From an uncultured Methanobrevibacter sp. (GTDB lineage Archaea; Methanobacteriota; Methanobacteria; Methanobacteriales; Methanobacteriaceae): a DNA stretch of 64,000 nt. Each line of letters opens with the position of its first letter. Position 1 is the first letter of the stretch. Location of the stretch: NCBI GenBank assembly GCA_900318035.1, contig ONJC01000001.1, positions 29,413 through 93,412 on the forward strand, given 5' to 3'. The notes beneath the pieces were generated by a model. It was not told the DNA's origin. It worked only from the letters and a program-made list of their open reading frames with translations, and did no database searches. A program made the translations under genes and the position numbers. Positions 9,245 through 17,266 of the stretch are shown one piece after another.

Positions 9245-9458
9245 TTTTTCATATGATGAAGAACCAGTTAAGGTTACACGTGATTCAGGTTATAGTAAAC
9301 TAAAATTAATTTCGCCTGAAAATAGAAAAAAAGCTCGTAAAAATGCACATAATCCGAATATTGTAACTGGAAAGTATAGGCTTAAGGATTTATTTGCTAA
9401 AAGAGGTATTGTTGTCATCCCTGAAAAAATGACATTATGGTATCAGTTTACAGAATAA
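9237..9458 (+). CDS. Small basic protein paired with the JAMM-like gene
   Basis: Unrecognised, 73 residues, Lys/Arg-rich (ENRKKARKNAHN in the middle). It overlaps the end of the JAMM-like gene by 8 bp, with AAGGAG about 8 bases before its ATG, so translation is probably coupled. The tight overlap and size suggest a partner protein (substrate, adaptor or antitoxin-like), but nothing in the sequence proves this. It converges with the KH gene, 32 bp away. Confidence 0.65.
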   Translation: MNSFSYDEEPVKVTRDSGYSKLKLISPENRKKARKNAHNPNIVTGKYRLKDLFAKRGIVVIPEKMTLWYQFTE

Positions 9459-9490
9459 TTTAAAAAATAGTGTTTAGGAGTTTTTCACTC

Positions 9491-10108
9491 CTAATAATTT
9501 TTTTCATCGAAGTCGATTCCATCTTTAAATTCGATTTTGTCATCTTCGATTCCGACTAGGTCTTTGAATTCCTTCATTTTCAGGTCTTCTTTTTTATGTT
9601 CCAGGAAGCCGTAGACGGATTTGTGTCTTGATCCGTTTATAATCATTTCAATAGCTTCTTTTGCAATCATGATGTTTTCCATCTCACCAATCAATGAAAC
9701 AGTTTTTCCATAAACTGCCATGTCCACCTCAGCCATTTCCATGATTATTTCACGGGTTTTACCATCTTTTCCGATAATTCTTCCTTTATGTCTTGCAAGG
9801 GCCTTTTTTGATTTTCCGATGTATAATGGTAAGCTGATTACTTCCAGATAAATGTCATCACTAACTAATTTTAAAGCAACTTCCGGGTTGAATCCTCTTG
9901 CTACTGCCTTTACAATATGATTTGCATTCCATACACCTAACGGATCTTCCATATCTTCTCTAGGTGTGATATAAACTGTACCATCATCACTGTCAATGTC
10001 CAGGATGGTTCCAGTTGCATTTTCAATGGATTTTTTAACTTTTCCATTGCTTCCAATTAATGCCCCTACTCTATTTTGCGGTATTTTTAAATAATCTGTT
10101 TCCGGCAT
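9491..10108 (-). CDS. Archaeal KH-domain protein, Dim2/Pno1 type
   Basis: A 205-residue protein with two KH RNA-binding domains: the first has the GxxG loop in ALIGSNGKVKKSIE, the second in GRIIGKDGKTREIIM. This is the universal archaeal KH protein related to eukaryotic Dim2/Pno1, a small-subunit ribosome assembly factor that contacts the 3' end of 16S rRNA. The start is ATG 10108 with GGTG 6 bases upstream (the earlier GTG is that ribosome binding site). It normally lies between rio1 and top6B; here both sides are separated by opposite-strand genes. Confidence 0.9.
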   Translation of the reverse strand: MPETDYLKIPQNRVGALIGSNGKVKKSIENATGTILDIDSDDGTVYITPREDMEDPLGVWNANHIVKAVARGFNPEVALKLVSDDIYLEVISLPLYIGKSKKALARHKGRIIGKDGKTREIIMEMAEVDMAVYGKTVSLIGEMENIMIAKEAIEMIINGSRHKSVYGFLEHKKEDLKMKEFKDLVGIEDDKIEFKDGIDFDEKNY

Positions 10109-10298
10109 AATTTTCACCTTATTTAATTAGAATCAATAATATTTATTTAGTTTCAAATCTTTAAATGTTTTTATAAAAATTGATATTTAAAGTTTAAGTT
10201 TATCATTATTTTTCAAAGAAAATATTTCAGTTAAAGATTTTTCATTTTTTCATTAAATATGTAAACAATTATAATGTATAAACTAAAAATATATTATC

Positions 10299-10892
10299 AT
10301 GGATTTGGAGTTAGATAGCACTAGTGAAAAAATTGTATCTGCAACATTTAAACTTCTTCAAAAAGACGGCTCTGAAAAGGCAACAACCAAAAAAATAGCC
10401 GCTGAAGCAGGTGTAAATGAGGTAACCATTTTCAGAAAGTTCGAAAACAAGAAAAATCTAATTGAAATTACAAAGCAATATTATCTGCAGGTATTGATTA
10501 ATACTTTGGAAGAGATATTTGTTTTTGATGAGGGCCAAACAATTGAGGAATATCTTAAGATTAGCTTTTATGGCATATTGAATCTTTCAGATGAAGATTT
10601 CAGCATACTTAAAGTTGCTATGGAAGAAGTAAGAGGAGTTTCTGAGAAAAAAAATTTAATTTCAGAGGTCACTGATGTAATTCTCAATAAATTGGAGGAA
10701 TTCTTCAAATTTCAAATTGATAAGGGCACAGTAAGGGAAGATATCAATCCCAAATCTTTAGCAATAATGTGTTTCAGTGTGCTGTTCCAGTCAGTTATAC
10801 TGTGGAAAATATACGATAAGGATCTTGGCTTTGAAACTATTCCTTATGCTGATGACATTATGAACATATTGTTTGAGGGCATAAATCCTTAA
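10299..10892 (+). CDS. TetR-family transcriptional regulator
   Basis: A 197-residue protein with an N-terminal TetR helix-turn-helix (residues about 8-55: IVSATFKLLQKDG, then TTKKIAAEAGVNEVTIFRKF) and a helical ligand domain that cannot be assigned. The next gene, a TMEM175-like channel 90 bp downstream on the same strand, and the CPBP protease after it are plausible targets. The palindrome at 11828-11851 is a candidate site but is not linked to this protein by any direct evidence. First gene of the second accessory island in the split operon. Confidence 0.88.
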   Translation: MDLELDSTSEKIVSATFKLLQKDGSEKATTKKIAAEAGVNEVTIFRKFENKKNLIEITKQYYLQVLINTLEEIFVFDEGQTIEEYLKISFYGILNLSDEDFSILKVAMEEVRGVSEKKNLISEVTDVILNKLEEFFKFQIDKGTVREDINPKSLAIMCFSVLFQSVILWKIYDKDLGFETIPYADDIMNILFEGINP

Positions 10893-10982
10893 ACATTTTA
10901 TTTTGTTTTTTGAATTTCATTTAGTAATACTCATAATGTTTGCATAATAATTAAATAAAATAAAAGACACTATTTATTATTG

Positions 10983-11753
10983 ATGGCAAATAATAATTTT
11001 ATTAATGTGGTAAGTGATAGGCATTCTGCGATTACAGATGGTGTTTTTGCAATTGCCATGACAATTCTTGTTTTAGAAATTGCGGTTCCGACAATAGCTG
11101 ACATATCATCAGGTGTTGCCTTAAACGAATATTTCATAAATTATTTGGCGCCGTCCATTTTAATATATTTCATAAGTTTTTACTTGGTATATAATTTTTG
11201 GGAAAACACTATTATTCTTTTCAATTTCAAAAAAATCAGTTACGGCATTTTGCTGCTGAATATGTTTTCAATGGCTGCCGTCTGTTTAATCCCATTTGCA
11301 ACAGGATTTCTTTTCAAATTCTACAAATATACTAATGTAAATCTATTCTTTTCATCATTGATATTGATAATCAGTTTATTATACATAATAATTTTTATAT
11401 TGCTGATCAGACATAATTTTAAAGATTATTTCGACAATAAAGAGCAAATCAAAACTGCCGTGAAGGATTCCTACAGTGAAGGTATTGAATTGCCTAATTT
11501 AAAATTATACCTTAAAGGGGTTACATTAACATTATTCTATATACTGCTGGCACCGCTCATCAGTTCAGTGATATCCATTGTACTTGCTTTCATATCACCT
11601 ATTGCAAGTGTGTTGTCCTTTTTATTAATTTTAATTTTGGTATTTGTAATTCGCATGAGACGTTCCAGGAAGGACGATTATGATGGTGTTGATTTGACCG
11701 ATGATGAAATGGAATTTCTTGACAATATTAAAAAAAGCATTTATGGCGAATAA
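10983..11753 (+). CDS. TMEM175-like (DUF1211) membrane protein, putative potassium channel
   Basis: A 256-residue membrane protein. TM1 carries the TMEM175 signature: RHSAITDGVFAIAMTILVLEI, where the R(x4)TDGVFAIA block is the family hallmark and the following Ile/Leu residues line the pore. About five to six hydrophobic segments follow, then a charged C-terminal tail. Bacterial and archaeal members form tetrameric, non-selective or weakly K+-selective leak channels. The start was taken as ATG 10983; a TTG one codon earlier lacks support. Likely co-transcribed with, or controlled by, the TetR gene upstream. Confidence 0.85.
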   Translation: MANNNFINVVSDRHSAITDGVFAIAMTILVLEIAVPTIADISSGVALNEYFINYLAPSILIYFISFYLVYNFWENTIILFNFKKISYGILLLNMFSMAAVCLIPFATGFLFKFYKYTNVNLFFSSLILIISLLYIIIFILLIRHNFKDYFDNKEQIKTAVKDSYSEGIELPNLKLYLKGVTLTLFYILLAPLISSVISIVLAFISPIASVLSFLLILILVFVIRMRRSRKDDYDGVDLTDDEMEFLDNIKKSIYGE

Positions 11754-11827
11754 GTTAATAATTAACCTTATTTCTATTTAATTTTTTCTAAAATCGGGAG
11801 CATATGTCGTAAAAATAGTTCACGATA

Positions 11828-11851
11828 ATGTTAATATATTGAAATTAACAT
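11828..11851. promoter_or_regulatory. Inverted repeat overlapping the promoter of the CPBP gene
   Basis: ATGTTAAT - 8 nt - ATTAACAT is a perfect inverted repeat. The AT-rich spacer region (TTAATATATT) looks like a TATA box about 25 bp before the ATG at 11862, so a bound protein would block initiation. The half-site resembles the ACATTAAC motifs seen elsewhere in the window. Confidence 0.55.
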
Positions 11852-11861
11852 ATTTCCATAT

Positions 11862-12743
11862 ATGTCTGACAATGAAAATAAATTTCCTGATTATGTTACT
11901 TTTCCAAGAACATTTGAAAAATATAAGTGGTATAAGCCATTAATTACAATCGTTCTTGTGGCAGTTTTGTATTTTGCATTTCTAAATATTTTGAATTTTG
12001 TTTTCAGTGCAATATATGGGGCCGATACTGTTAATGGAATACTCAATGGAGGATATGAAACTTTGAATACCTCTGATGCTTCAGTTTATTTTTCATATCT
12101 GTCCATAGCAATATTCATCCCTATACTTTATATTGCTTCTAAAGTAGTTCGTGATAGGCCGTTTTCTTCTTATTCCTCTTCCCGCGGAGGTTGGAATTGG
12201 AAAATATATTTAAAATGCCTTGTCATTCCTTTTGCAATATATTTGGCTTTTAACGTGATATCCATTTTTTTAGGTAATGAATCTGGTGGCAGCAGTCAGG
12301 TTTCTCTAATGGCAATGATTTTGTCTTTGATTCTGATACCTGCCCAATGCATTGCTGAAGAACATATGTTCCGTGGTCTTTTAATGCAGACTTTGGGGTC
12401 TTGGTTTAAAATTCCAGTTTTAGCTATTATTATTCAGGCTGTAATTTTTGCTGTGGTTCATTCATATAATAATATTGGAGTAATATCCGTGTTTGTTTCA
12501 GGGCTTGTTTATGGATGGTTGTCCTGGCGCACTAACGGTCTGGAAGCGGTATCTGCAATGCATTCAATTAACAATCTCATGGCATTTTATGTTGTTGCTC
12601 TAGGAATAAGTTCAATTTCATCAAACGTGTCTTATTGGAATTTGGCCATAATTTTGATAATAGACCTGATTTCAGCAGTTGCAGTATATTATATTGGTGA
12701 TAAAAAAGGATGGTTTGACGAAAAAACACCCGAATTGATTTAA
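11862..12743 (+). CDS. CPBP-family intramembrane metalloprotease (CAAX protease-like)
   Basis: A 293-residue multi-pass membrane protein. The glutamate motif EExxxR appears in AEEHMFRGLL (about residue 168), the second His in FAVVHSYNNI, and the third motif around SAMHSINNL, all the expected zinc-ligand positions of the CPBP/Rce1 family. Members cleave or process peptides in the membrane (prenyl protein processing, bacteriocin immunity, regulated proteolysis); the substrate here is unknown. The start at ATG 11862 has no ribosome binding site and lies about 26 bp after a TATA-like sequence, so the mRNA may be leaderless. Confidence 0.9.
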   Translation: MSDNENKFPDYVTFPRTFEKYKWYKPLITIVLVAVLYFAFLNILNFVFSAIYGADTVNGILNGGYETLNTSDASVYFSYLSIAIFIPILYIASKVVRDRPFSSYSSSRGGWNWKIYLKCLVIPFAIYLAFNVISIFLGNESGGSSQVSLMAMILSLILIPAQCIAEEHMFRGLLMQTLGSWFKIPVLAIIIQAVIFAVVHSYNNIGVISVFVSGLVYGWLSWRTNGLEAVSAMHSINNLMAFYVVALGISSISSNVSYWNLAIILIIDLISAVAVYYIGDKKGWFDEKTPELI

Positions 12744-13043
12744 GAATTAATTTTCTTTTAATTTTTATAATTGGTTTTAAAATTTGGGATTCAGATATTT
12801 CCGTAGGAAAGATGTTTTACTTACAGATTTCAGGTAACATTTTTGTAATAAATTTTGGACTATATACTTAATATAATTTTCAGGCTAATTTTTAAAATAA
12901 GGGTTTGATTATTACTAATTTCAATATTTTAAAAGATTTAAGGGTTAACTTTATATATTATGGTTTTTTCACTGCAATTTTATGAAATGGGGTCAATTTT
13001 GAACCTAAAACTTTAAATAAGTTAATTATTATAAAGTATTTTC
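12744..13043. other. AT-rich intergenic region
   Basis: 300 bp with no convincing gene or structured element. T-rich stretches just after the CPBP stop may terminate its transcript, and the last 60 bp (ACTTTAAATAAGTTAATT) look like the promoter of the next gene. Confidence 0.5.
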
Positions 13044-13445
13044 ATGTACGATTACAAATTCGAGTCAGTTGATTTTGAAGAGCAGTATGCTTTTGAACTA
13101 ACTCACTGGAAAAAATTCACTTCAAAAGAATTGGATGAAATGGTCATAAAGGCAATTAAAACATATATTGAAGAAGATTATGATACCTATCTAAATTTTC
13201 CATGTCATTTGGATATTGGTGATTTGTTTTTTGATGAAATCCTTCAGGATACTTTAGTTAAACTGTTTGGATTTAAGAAAATAGATTTTGAAAGTAGTGT
13301 GGAATATGGTGGTGAATCATTGTTCAGTGATGATTTTCGCCATAGGGATAGGAAAAATTTTAAAGAAATCTTAAAAGATGTTAAAGTCCCTGAATGTGAA
13401 AGCTGTAATGAAGTGAATTGTTTAATTGAAAACGAAAGGTTTTAA
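13044..13445 (+). CDS. Hypothetical acidic protein with Cys-rich tail
   Basis: Not recognised. It has 133 residues, acidic, mostly helical in pattern, ending in CESCNEVNC (three cysteines in C-x2-C-x4-C), which could bind a metal or form a zinc-knuckle-like tail. There is no signal peptide or membrane segment. The start ATG 13044 follows TTTAAATAAG about 30 bp upstream and lacks a ribosome binding site, consistent with a leaderless transcript. The next small gene begins 29 bp later on the same strand, so the two are probably one unit. Confidence 0.6.
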   Translation: MYDYKFESVDFEEQYAFELTHWKKFTSKELDEMVIKAIKTYIEEDYDTYLNFPCHLDIGDLFFDEILQDTLVKLFGFKKIDFESSVEYGGESLFSDDFRHRDRKNFKEILKDVKVPECESCNEVNCLIENERF

Positions 13446-13474
13446 ATTGAAATCAATTAATGGGGGTAATGGTT

Positions 13475-13747
13475 ATGGGTTTAACGCCTCAACAAGCATT
13501 ATTACATTTGGAGAAATACATATATTACGAAGTTTTTTACAACGATAAAAGATATGGTTTTTGCAGTGAATATGATAAAAAGGAATTTGAAGAAAAATAT
13601 CCGAATAAATTTGTTTTTAAAGAATTTAACTTTAATTATGATGAGTTATTATTTGCTGCACGATTAGAAAAATTAATGAAACTATTGGAATCCAATCCGG
13701 AAATTGATGAAGAATTAAAAACTAAAAATATAAGTGATATGCTTTAA
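13475..13747 (+). CDS. Hypothetical small protein
   Basis: Unrecognised 90-residue soluble protein. The N-terminal half is aromatic (HLEKYIYYEVFYNDKRYGF), resembling a small beta-hairpin fold with a YGF turn; the C-terminal half is a charged amphipathic helix. The start was placed at ATG 13475 because GGGGG (13462-13466) lies 8 bases upstream; the ATGs at 13460 and 13469 would include or crowd that site. It follows the 133-residue gene and precedes the GNAT gene in the second accessory island. Confidence 0.6.
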   Translation: MGLTPQQALLHLEKYIYYEVFYNDKRYGFCSEYDKKEFEEKYPNKFVFKEFNFNYDELLFAARLEKLMKLLESNPEIDEELKTKNISDML

Positions 13748-13799
13748 CTAGGACAAAATTATTTATTTAAATCTATGTAATTGCTAATAACAAACTAAG

Positions 13800-14387
13800 A
13801 TGATAAGTATGGATATAGAATATATTAAAGAGAATTATATTTTTGAAAAATTAAATGAAAACCATAACTTAGATGATTTTGAGTGTGAAATTGAGGATTT
13901 GGCAAAATTTTTAAAAGAAGATGCATTGAATCAGCAAAATATGAATTTAAGCTTAACGCACGTAGTAATTTGTGATGGAATTGTTGTTGGATATGTATCA
14001 ATTCTAACAGATGCAATGAAATTAAGAATCCTTGAGGATAAAGAAACTAAAGATAAAATACGTACCAAGCTAAACATTAGTGAAAACAATGTGATACCTG
14101 CAATCAAAATCGGAAGATTTGCAATAGATAAAAAATATGCTCATAATGGATTAGGTAAACATGTTTTTAGAAATGTCTTGTTAAGTATTTTAGATATATC
14201 TGAAAACATTGTTGGGTTAAGATTCATAACTGTAGACGCATATGCAAGTGCATTTGGTTTCTATGTTAAAAAACATAAATTCAAATATTTGAAAAAAGAT
14301 CAGGAAGATGTTAATGGTCTGAATAGGATTATAAAAGTAGATCCTGAAAGAAGTTTCAGTCTTTACAAAGATATAAAAAGTATATAA
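13800..14387 (+). CDS. GNAT acetyltransferase, TacT/AtaT toxin-like
   Basis: A 195-residue GCN5-related N-acetyltransferase. The acetyl-CoA loop is in the segment IGRFAIDKKYAHNGLGKHV (about residues 103-121), where [R/A]xxGxG is A-H-N-G-L-G. The N-terminal block FECEIEDLAKFLKEDALNQQ resembles the 'F.C....L..FL...A' opening of TacT/AtaT-type toxins that acetylate aminoacyl-tRNA, and the C-terminal VDAYASAFGFYVKKHKF is the usual GNAT end. No RHH antitoxin precedes it. Instead a 48-residue gene converges on it 21 bp away. Toxin function is inferred; an ordinary protein or metabolite acetyltransferase is possible. ATG 13809 is an alternative start. Confidence 0.75.
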   Translation: MISMDIEYIKENYIFEKLNENHNLDDFECEIEDLAKFLKEDALNQQNMNLSLTHVVICDGIVVGYVSILTDAMKLRILEDKETKDKIRTKLNISENNVIPAIKIGRFAIDKKYAHNGLGKHVFRNVLLSILDISENIVGLRFITVDAYASAFGFYVKKHKFKYLKKDQEDVNGLNRIIKVDPERSFSLYKDIKSI

Positions 14388-14408
14388 AAATAGAGTTTGC
14401 AAAAAATA

Positions 14409-14555
14409 TTATTTTGAGAATAAAACAATCCTCTGATTTCTGATTTCTTTTGCAAACTCTTTATCTTCCTGTGTAGGTGCTTCTTGCATTTCCTTTAAAA
14501 CAGCAATTGCATCTTCACCTTCAAAAACAGGAGTTTTTGCGATAGGTTTTGCCAT
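14409..14555 (-). CDS. 48-residue antitoxin-like small protein, convergent to the GNAT gene
   Basis: A short gene: ATG at 14555 with GAGGTGATT 3-5 bases upstream, stop at 14409. The protein begins MAKPIAKTPVFEGEDAIAVL and continues as a charged helix ending VLFSK. Small archaeal proteins opening with 'KPIAxTPxxxGxDA' and continuing with a Glu-rich helix are familiar to me as antitoxin-like partners or orphans, but I cannot confirm a family here. The strong ribosome binding site, the clean codon usage and the convergent position facing the GNAT gene (21 bp between stops) argue it is real. Confidence 0.72.
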   Translation of the reverse strand: MAKPIAKTPVFEGEDAIAVLKEMQEAPTQEDKEFAKEIRNQRIVLFSK

Positions 14556-14799
14556 ATGAAATCACCTCAAAAATATTTAATTTATATTTTTACTATTATT
14601 ATTAATCATTTAAATAATTTTGTATAGTAACTCATATCTTTAGAACATAATTATCTATATAATTTTATATTTCAATAAAATTCATTGAATTTAATTTTTA
14701 GCGATATTGAAATGAATGAAGATGTTTTTAGATATTATGAGTTTAAAAATATTAAAACAGAAGATTTTTATATCAATTTCACGTATTGGAGTAACATGT

Positions 14800-15573
14800 C
14801 TAAAACTTAGGGTCAACATATTCCCAGATTTCTTTAAAGTTAGTTTCAACACCAAGTTTAGTATATTCCCTAACTAGAGTGTTGATGTCTCTTTCTAGAA
14901 GTTCCTTTGAAATAGGATTGTCCAGCACAACGGACTGTGAAACGTCAATAATGATTGGTTCTTCATCTAAGTTTAAAATGTTGTAGTTGGATAAATCCCC
15001 ATGAACCAGTTTCGCTTCCCTTACAAACAGCTTAAGCTGAACCAGCAGTTTATTGAAAAATTCGTCAGGATTTTCAGGTGGCTGGTTTCTGACAGGTTGA
15101 GCGGGATTTCCGTTTTCATCTCCAATAAATTCAATTATCAAAACGTTGTTGGAGCTTGTATGAGGTTTTGGAACATTAACTCCTGCATCATACAGTCTTG
15201 TCAGGTTTTTGAACTCCTTTGTAACCCATGAATAGATTATTTTTCTTTTGTTTTTGGTTTTCACGTTAAATCTCGGATCGCCTTTAAGGTAATAATCCAT
15301 TTTTTTAAAATCAGATGTTGCTATTCTGTAAATCTTAACTGCAACATAATTCTCTTCATCGGTAATGCCTGTAAGCACATTGGCTTCCTTGCCGGTACTT
15401 ATGGCGCCGTTTAAAACGTCAATGTATCCCTGATTAGCTAATTTATATAATGTTTCCAGAGTCAGCTTATCGAAAATTTCATTCCCGACTTTTCTCTCGG
15501 AACTGTCCTTTTTTCTTTTTCTGGAATGTAGTTTTTCGTGAGCCTTATCTGCTTTAGCTATTTTGGAATCCAT
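14800..15573 (-). CDS. rio1: RIO1-type serine protein kinase
   Basis: An atypical kinase/ATPase needed for late 40S/30S small-subunit maturation. It is 257 residues. Motifs: the P-loop-like STGKEANV (about 60-67), the ATP lysine in VAVKIY, the hinge region IIEFIG, the catalytic loop LVHGDLSNYN and the metal-binding IIIDVSQ. The start was set at ATG 15573; a TTG three codons upstream has no support. It lies 27 bp behind eIF1A on the same strand, the conserved archaeal order. Downstream, the expected KH gene is separated by the 10.3-14.6 kb island. Confidence 0.95.
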   Translation of the reverse strand: MDSKIAKADKAHEKLHSRKRKKDSSERKVGNEIFDKLTLETLYKLANQGYIDVLNGAISTGKEANVLTGITDEENYVAVKIYRIATSDFKKMDYYLKGDPRFNVKTKNKRKIIYSWVTKEFKNLTRLYDAGVNVPKPHTSSNNVLIIEFIGDENGNPAQPVRNQPPENPDEFFNKLLVQLKLFVREAKLVHGDLSNYNILNLDEEPIIIDVSQSVVLDNPISKELLERDINTLVREYTKLGVETNFKEIWEYVDPKF

Positions 15574-15600
15574 TAAAATCAAAAAAAATAAGTAGTGAGA

Positions 15601-15906
15601 CTACATTTTTAAGTAGCCTTTTCTTTCAAGCCAATTTGATTCGGTTTTTGTGTATCTCCAAATTACATCAGCTTTTTCATCGGATTGGAAATCCCATGGT
15701 TTTACAAGAATAACGTCTCCTTCACGAATCCATATACGTTTTTTCATTTTTCCTGGGATTCTGGTCATTCTTATATTTCCATCAGCACAACGGACTTTTA
15801 ATTTTCCGTGTCCCATAATTTGTTCAACTACTCCAGGTATTTCACCCTTTTTAGGGGTTCTTACTCTTCTGTACTCTTGTTGTTGATTGTTATTAGGTCT
15901 TGACAA
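15601..15906 (-). CDS. eif1a: Translation initiation factor 1A
   Basis: A 101-residue S1/OB-fold factor that binds the A site of the small subunit and promotes initiation complex assembly. The OB-fold core reads GVVEQIMGHGKLKVRCADG and IPGKMKKRIWIREGDVILV, closely matching archaeal eIF1A, with a short basic N-terminus. No ATG is available; the start is TTG 15906, with GGAGGAGAG ending 3 bases upstream, so a TTG start for an essential factor looks genuine. First gene of the eIF1A-rio1 pair. Confidence 0.96.
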   Translation of the reverse strand: MSRPNNNQQQEYRRVRTPKKGEIPGVVEQIMGHGKLKVRCADGNIRMTRIPGKMKKRIWIREGDVILVKPWDFQSDEKADVIWRYTKTESNWLERKGYLKM

Positions 15907-16015
15907 ATACTCTCCTCCAAAAATATAATACAGTTCTCTCCATAAGATTAAATTATTTATATATTTATCAATATACTATATATTAATTTATTGGATTTTA
16001 TACAAAGTGGTGATT

Positions 16016-17239
16016 ATGGGAACTGAATTTTTAAAAATCAAAGAATGTGATGAAGCTATCGATATTATTCAAGACTTATTTAATGAAAATCTAAAACCAC
16101 AAAGTGAAGAAATTGATGTAACCGAGTCTTATGGAAGAATTCTATTTGATGACGTTTATTCCAGAATGGATTTCCCGCCTTTTGATAAGGCATTAAAGGA
16201 CGGCTTTGCAATACTTGCAGAAGACAGTTTCGGTGCTTCTGAAGAGTCTCCAAATACTCTGGAGGTCATTGACTTTTTGGAGGCTGGTTCAACAACCGAT
16301 AAAAAAGTCGAAAAGGGAAAATGCATTGAAATCAGCACTGGCGCAGCAATGCCTGAAGGCGCTGAGGCTGTTGTGATGGTTGAATATGCCGAAAAAGAGG
16401 ATGGTAAAGTCAATCTGCTTACTACTGCCACACCTTCACAGGATGTTGCCAAAAAAGGGTCTGATATTGAAGAGGGTAACTTAATTCTTAAGAAAGGGGA
16501 CTTTTTGAATCCTGGAAAAATCGGTGTTCTGCTTTCTCAGGGTTTTGAAACCATCGAAGTTTATAAAAAACCGACAGTTGGTATACTTTCATCAGGTAAT
16601 GAAATCACTCTTCAGGGTGAAGACTTGCCATTTGGAAAAATCTATGATGTAAATGGTGGAATGATTAAAAACGATGCAGTTTCCTGTGGTGCAGATGCAA
16701 AATTCTTAGGGGTTATGAGAGACAACTACGACGAAGTGAAGGAAAAAATTACAGAATCCCTAAAAGAAGTCGATATCCTTCTCTGCTCAGGCGGAACATC
16801 AGCAGGTCTTGGGGATGTTCTTAAACATGTTCTGGATGAATTGGGTGAAGTCTATATTCACGGAATTTCAGTCCAGCCGGGCAAGCCTACAATTGTCGGA
16901 GTCATTGACGGCAAGATTGTCATAGGACTTCCTGGAAACCCAGTGTCTGCACTGATGATATTCAATGCATTTGTGGCAGAACCTTTAACAAAATTGGCCG
17001 GAATCGATAAAGACTTTGAACTTGAGACTGTTAAAGGAAAAATAACTAAAAGAATCCACTCACAGGTTGGAAGGATGCAATATCAGCTTGTTAAAGTCGA
17101 TGGTGAAAATGTCCAACCGATATTTAAGGATTCGGGAGCGATTTTCTCACTTTCCACAGCAGATGGTTATGTTAAAATTCCAAAATTAATCGAGTTGGTC
17201 GATGAAGGCGAGGAAGTAGAAGTTTATTTATTTAATTAA
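16016..17239 (+). CDS. moeA: Molybdopterin molybdenumtransferase MoeA
   Basis: It inserts molybdate (or tungstate) into adenylylated molybdopterin, supplying formylmethanofuran and formate dehydrogenases in methanogens. It has 407 residues with the usual four-domain architecture: the N-terminal DFPPFDKALKDGFAI block, the MPT-binding domain with SSGNEI, DVNGGMIK and GGTSAGLGD, then PGNPVSALM, and the C-terminal beta barrel. No fused periplasmic-binding domain. ATG 16016 directly follows GGTGATT; upstream in-frame GTGs are part of the ribosome binding site. The spacing to the next gene is 27 bp. Confidence 0.94.
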   Translation: MGTEFLKIKECDEAIDIIQDLFNENLKPQSEEIDVTESYGRILFDDVYSRMDFPPFDKALKDGFAILAEDSFGASEESPNTLEVIDFLEAGSTTDKKVEKGKCIEISTGAAMPEGAEAVVMVEYAEKEDGKVNLLTTATPSQDVAKKGSDIEEGNLILKKGDFLNPGKIGVLLSQGFETIEVYKKPTVGILSSGNEITLQGEDLPFGKIYDVNGGMIKNDAVSCGADAKFLGVMRDNYDEVKEKITESLKEVDILLCSGGTSAGLGDVLKHVLDELGEVYIHGISVQPGKPTIVGVIDGKIVIGLPGNPVSALMIFNAFVAEPLTKLAGIDKDFELETVKGKITKRIHSQVGRMQYQLVKVDGENVQPIFKDSGAIFSLSTADGYVKIPKLIELVDEGEEVEVYLFN

Positions 17240-17266
17240 TGGCATAATTTTAAGTAAGGTGTAATT

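Noticed and set aside
14712..14810. A 32-codon plus-strand reading frame (MNEDVFRYYEF...) between the 48-residue gene and rio1
   Set aside because: No ribosome binding site, and it overlaps the end of rio1; likely chance or a gene remnant.
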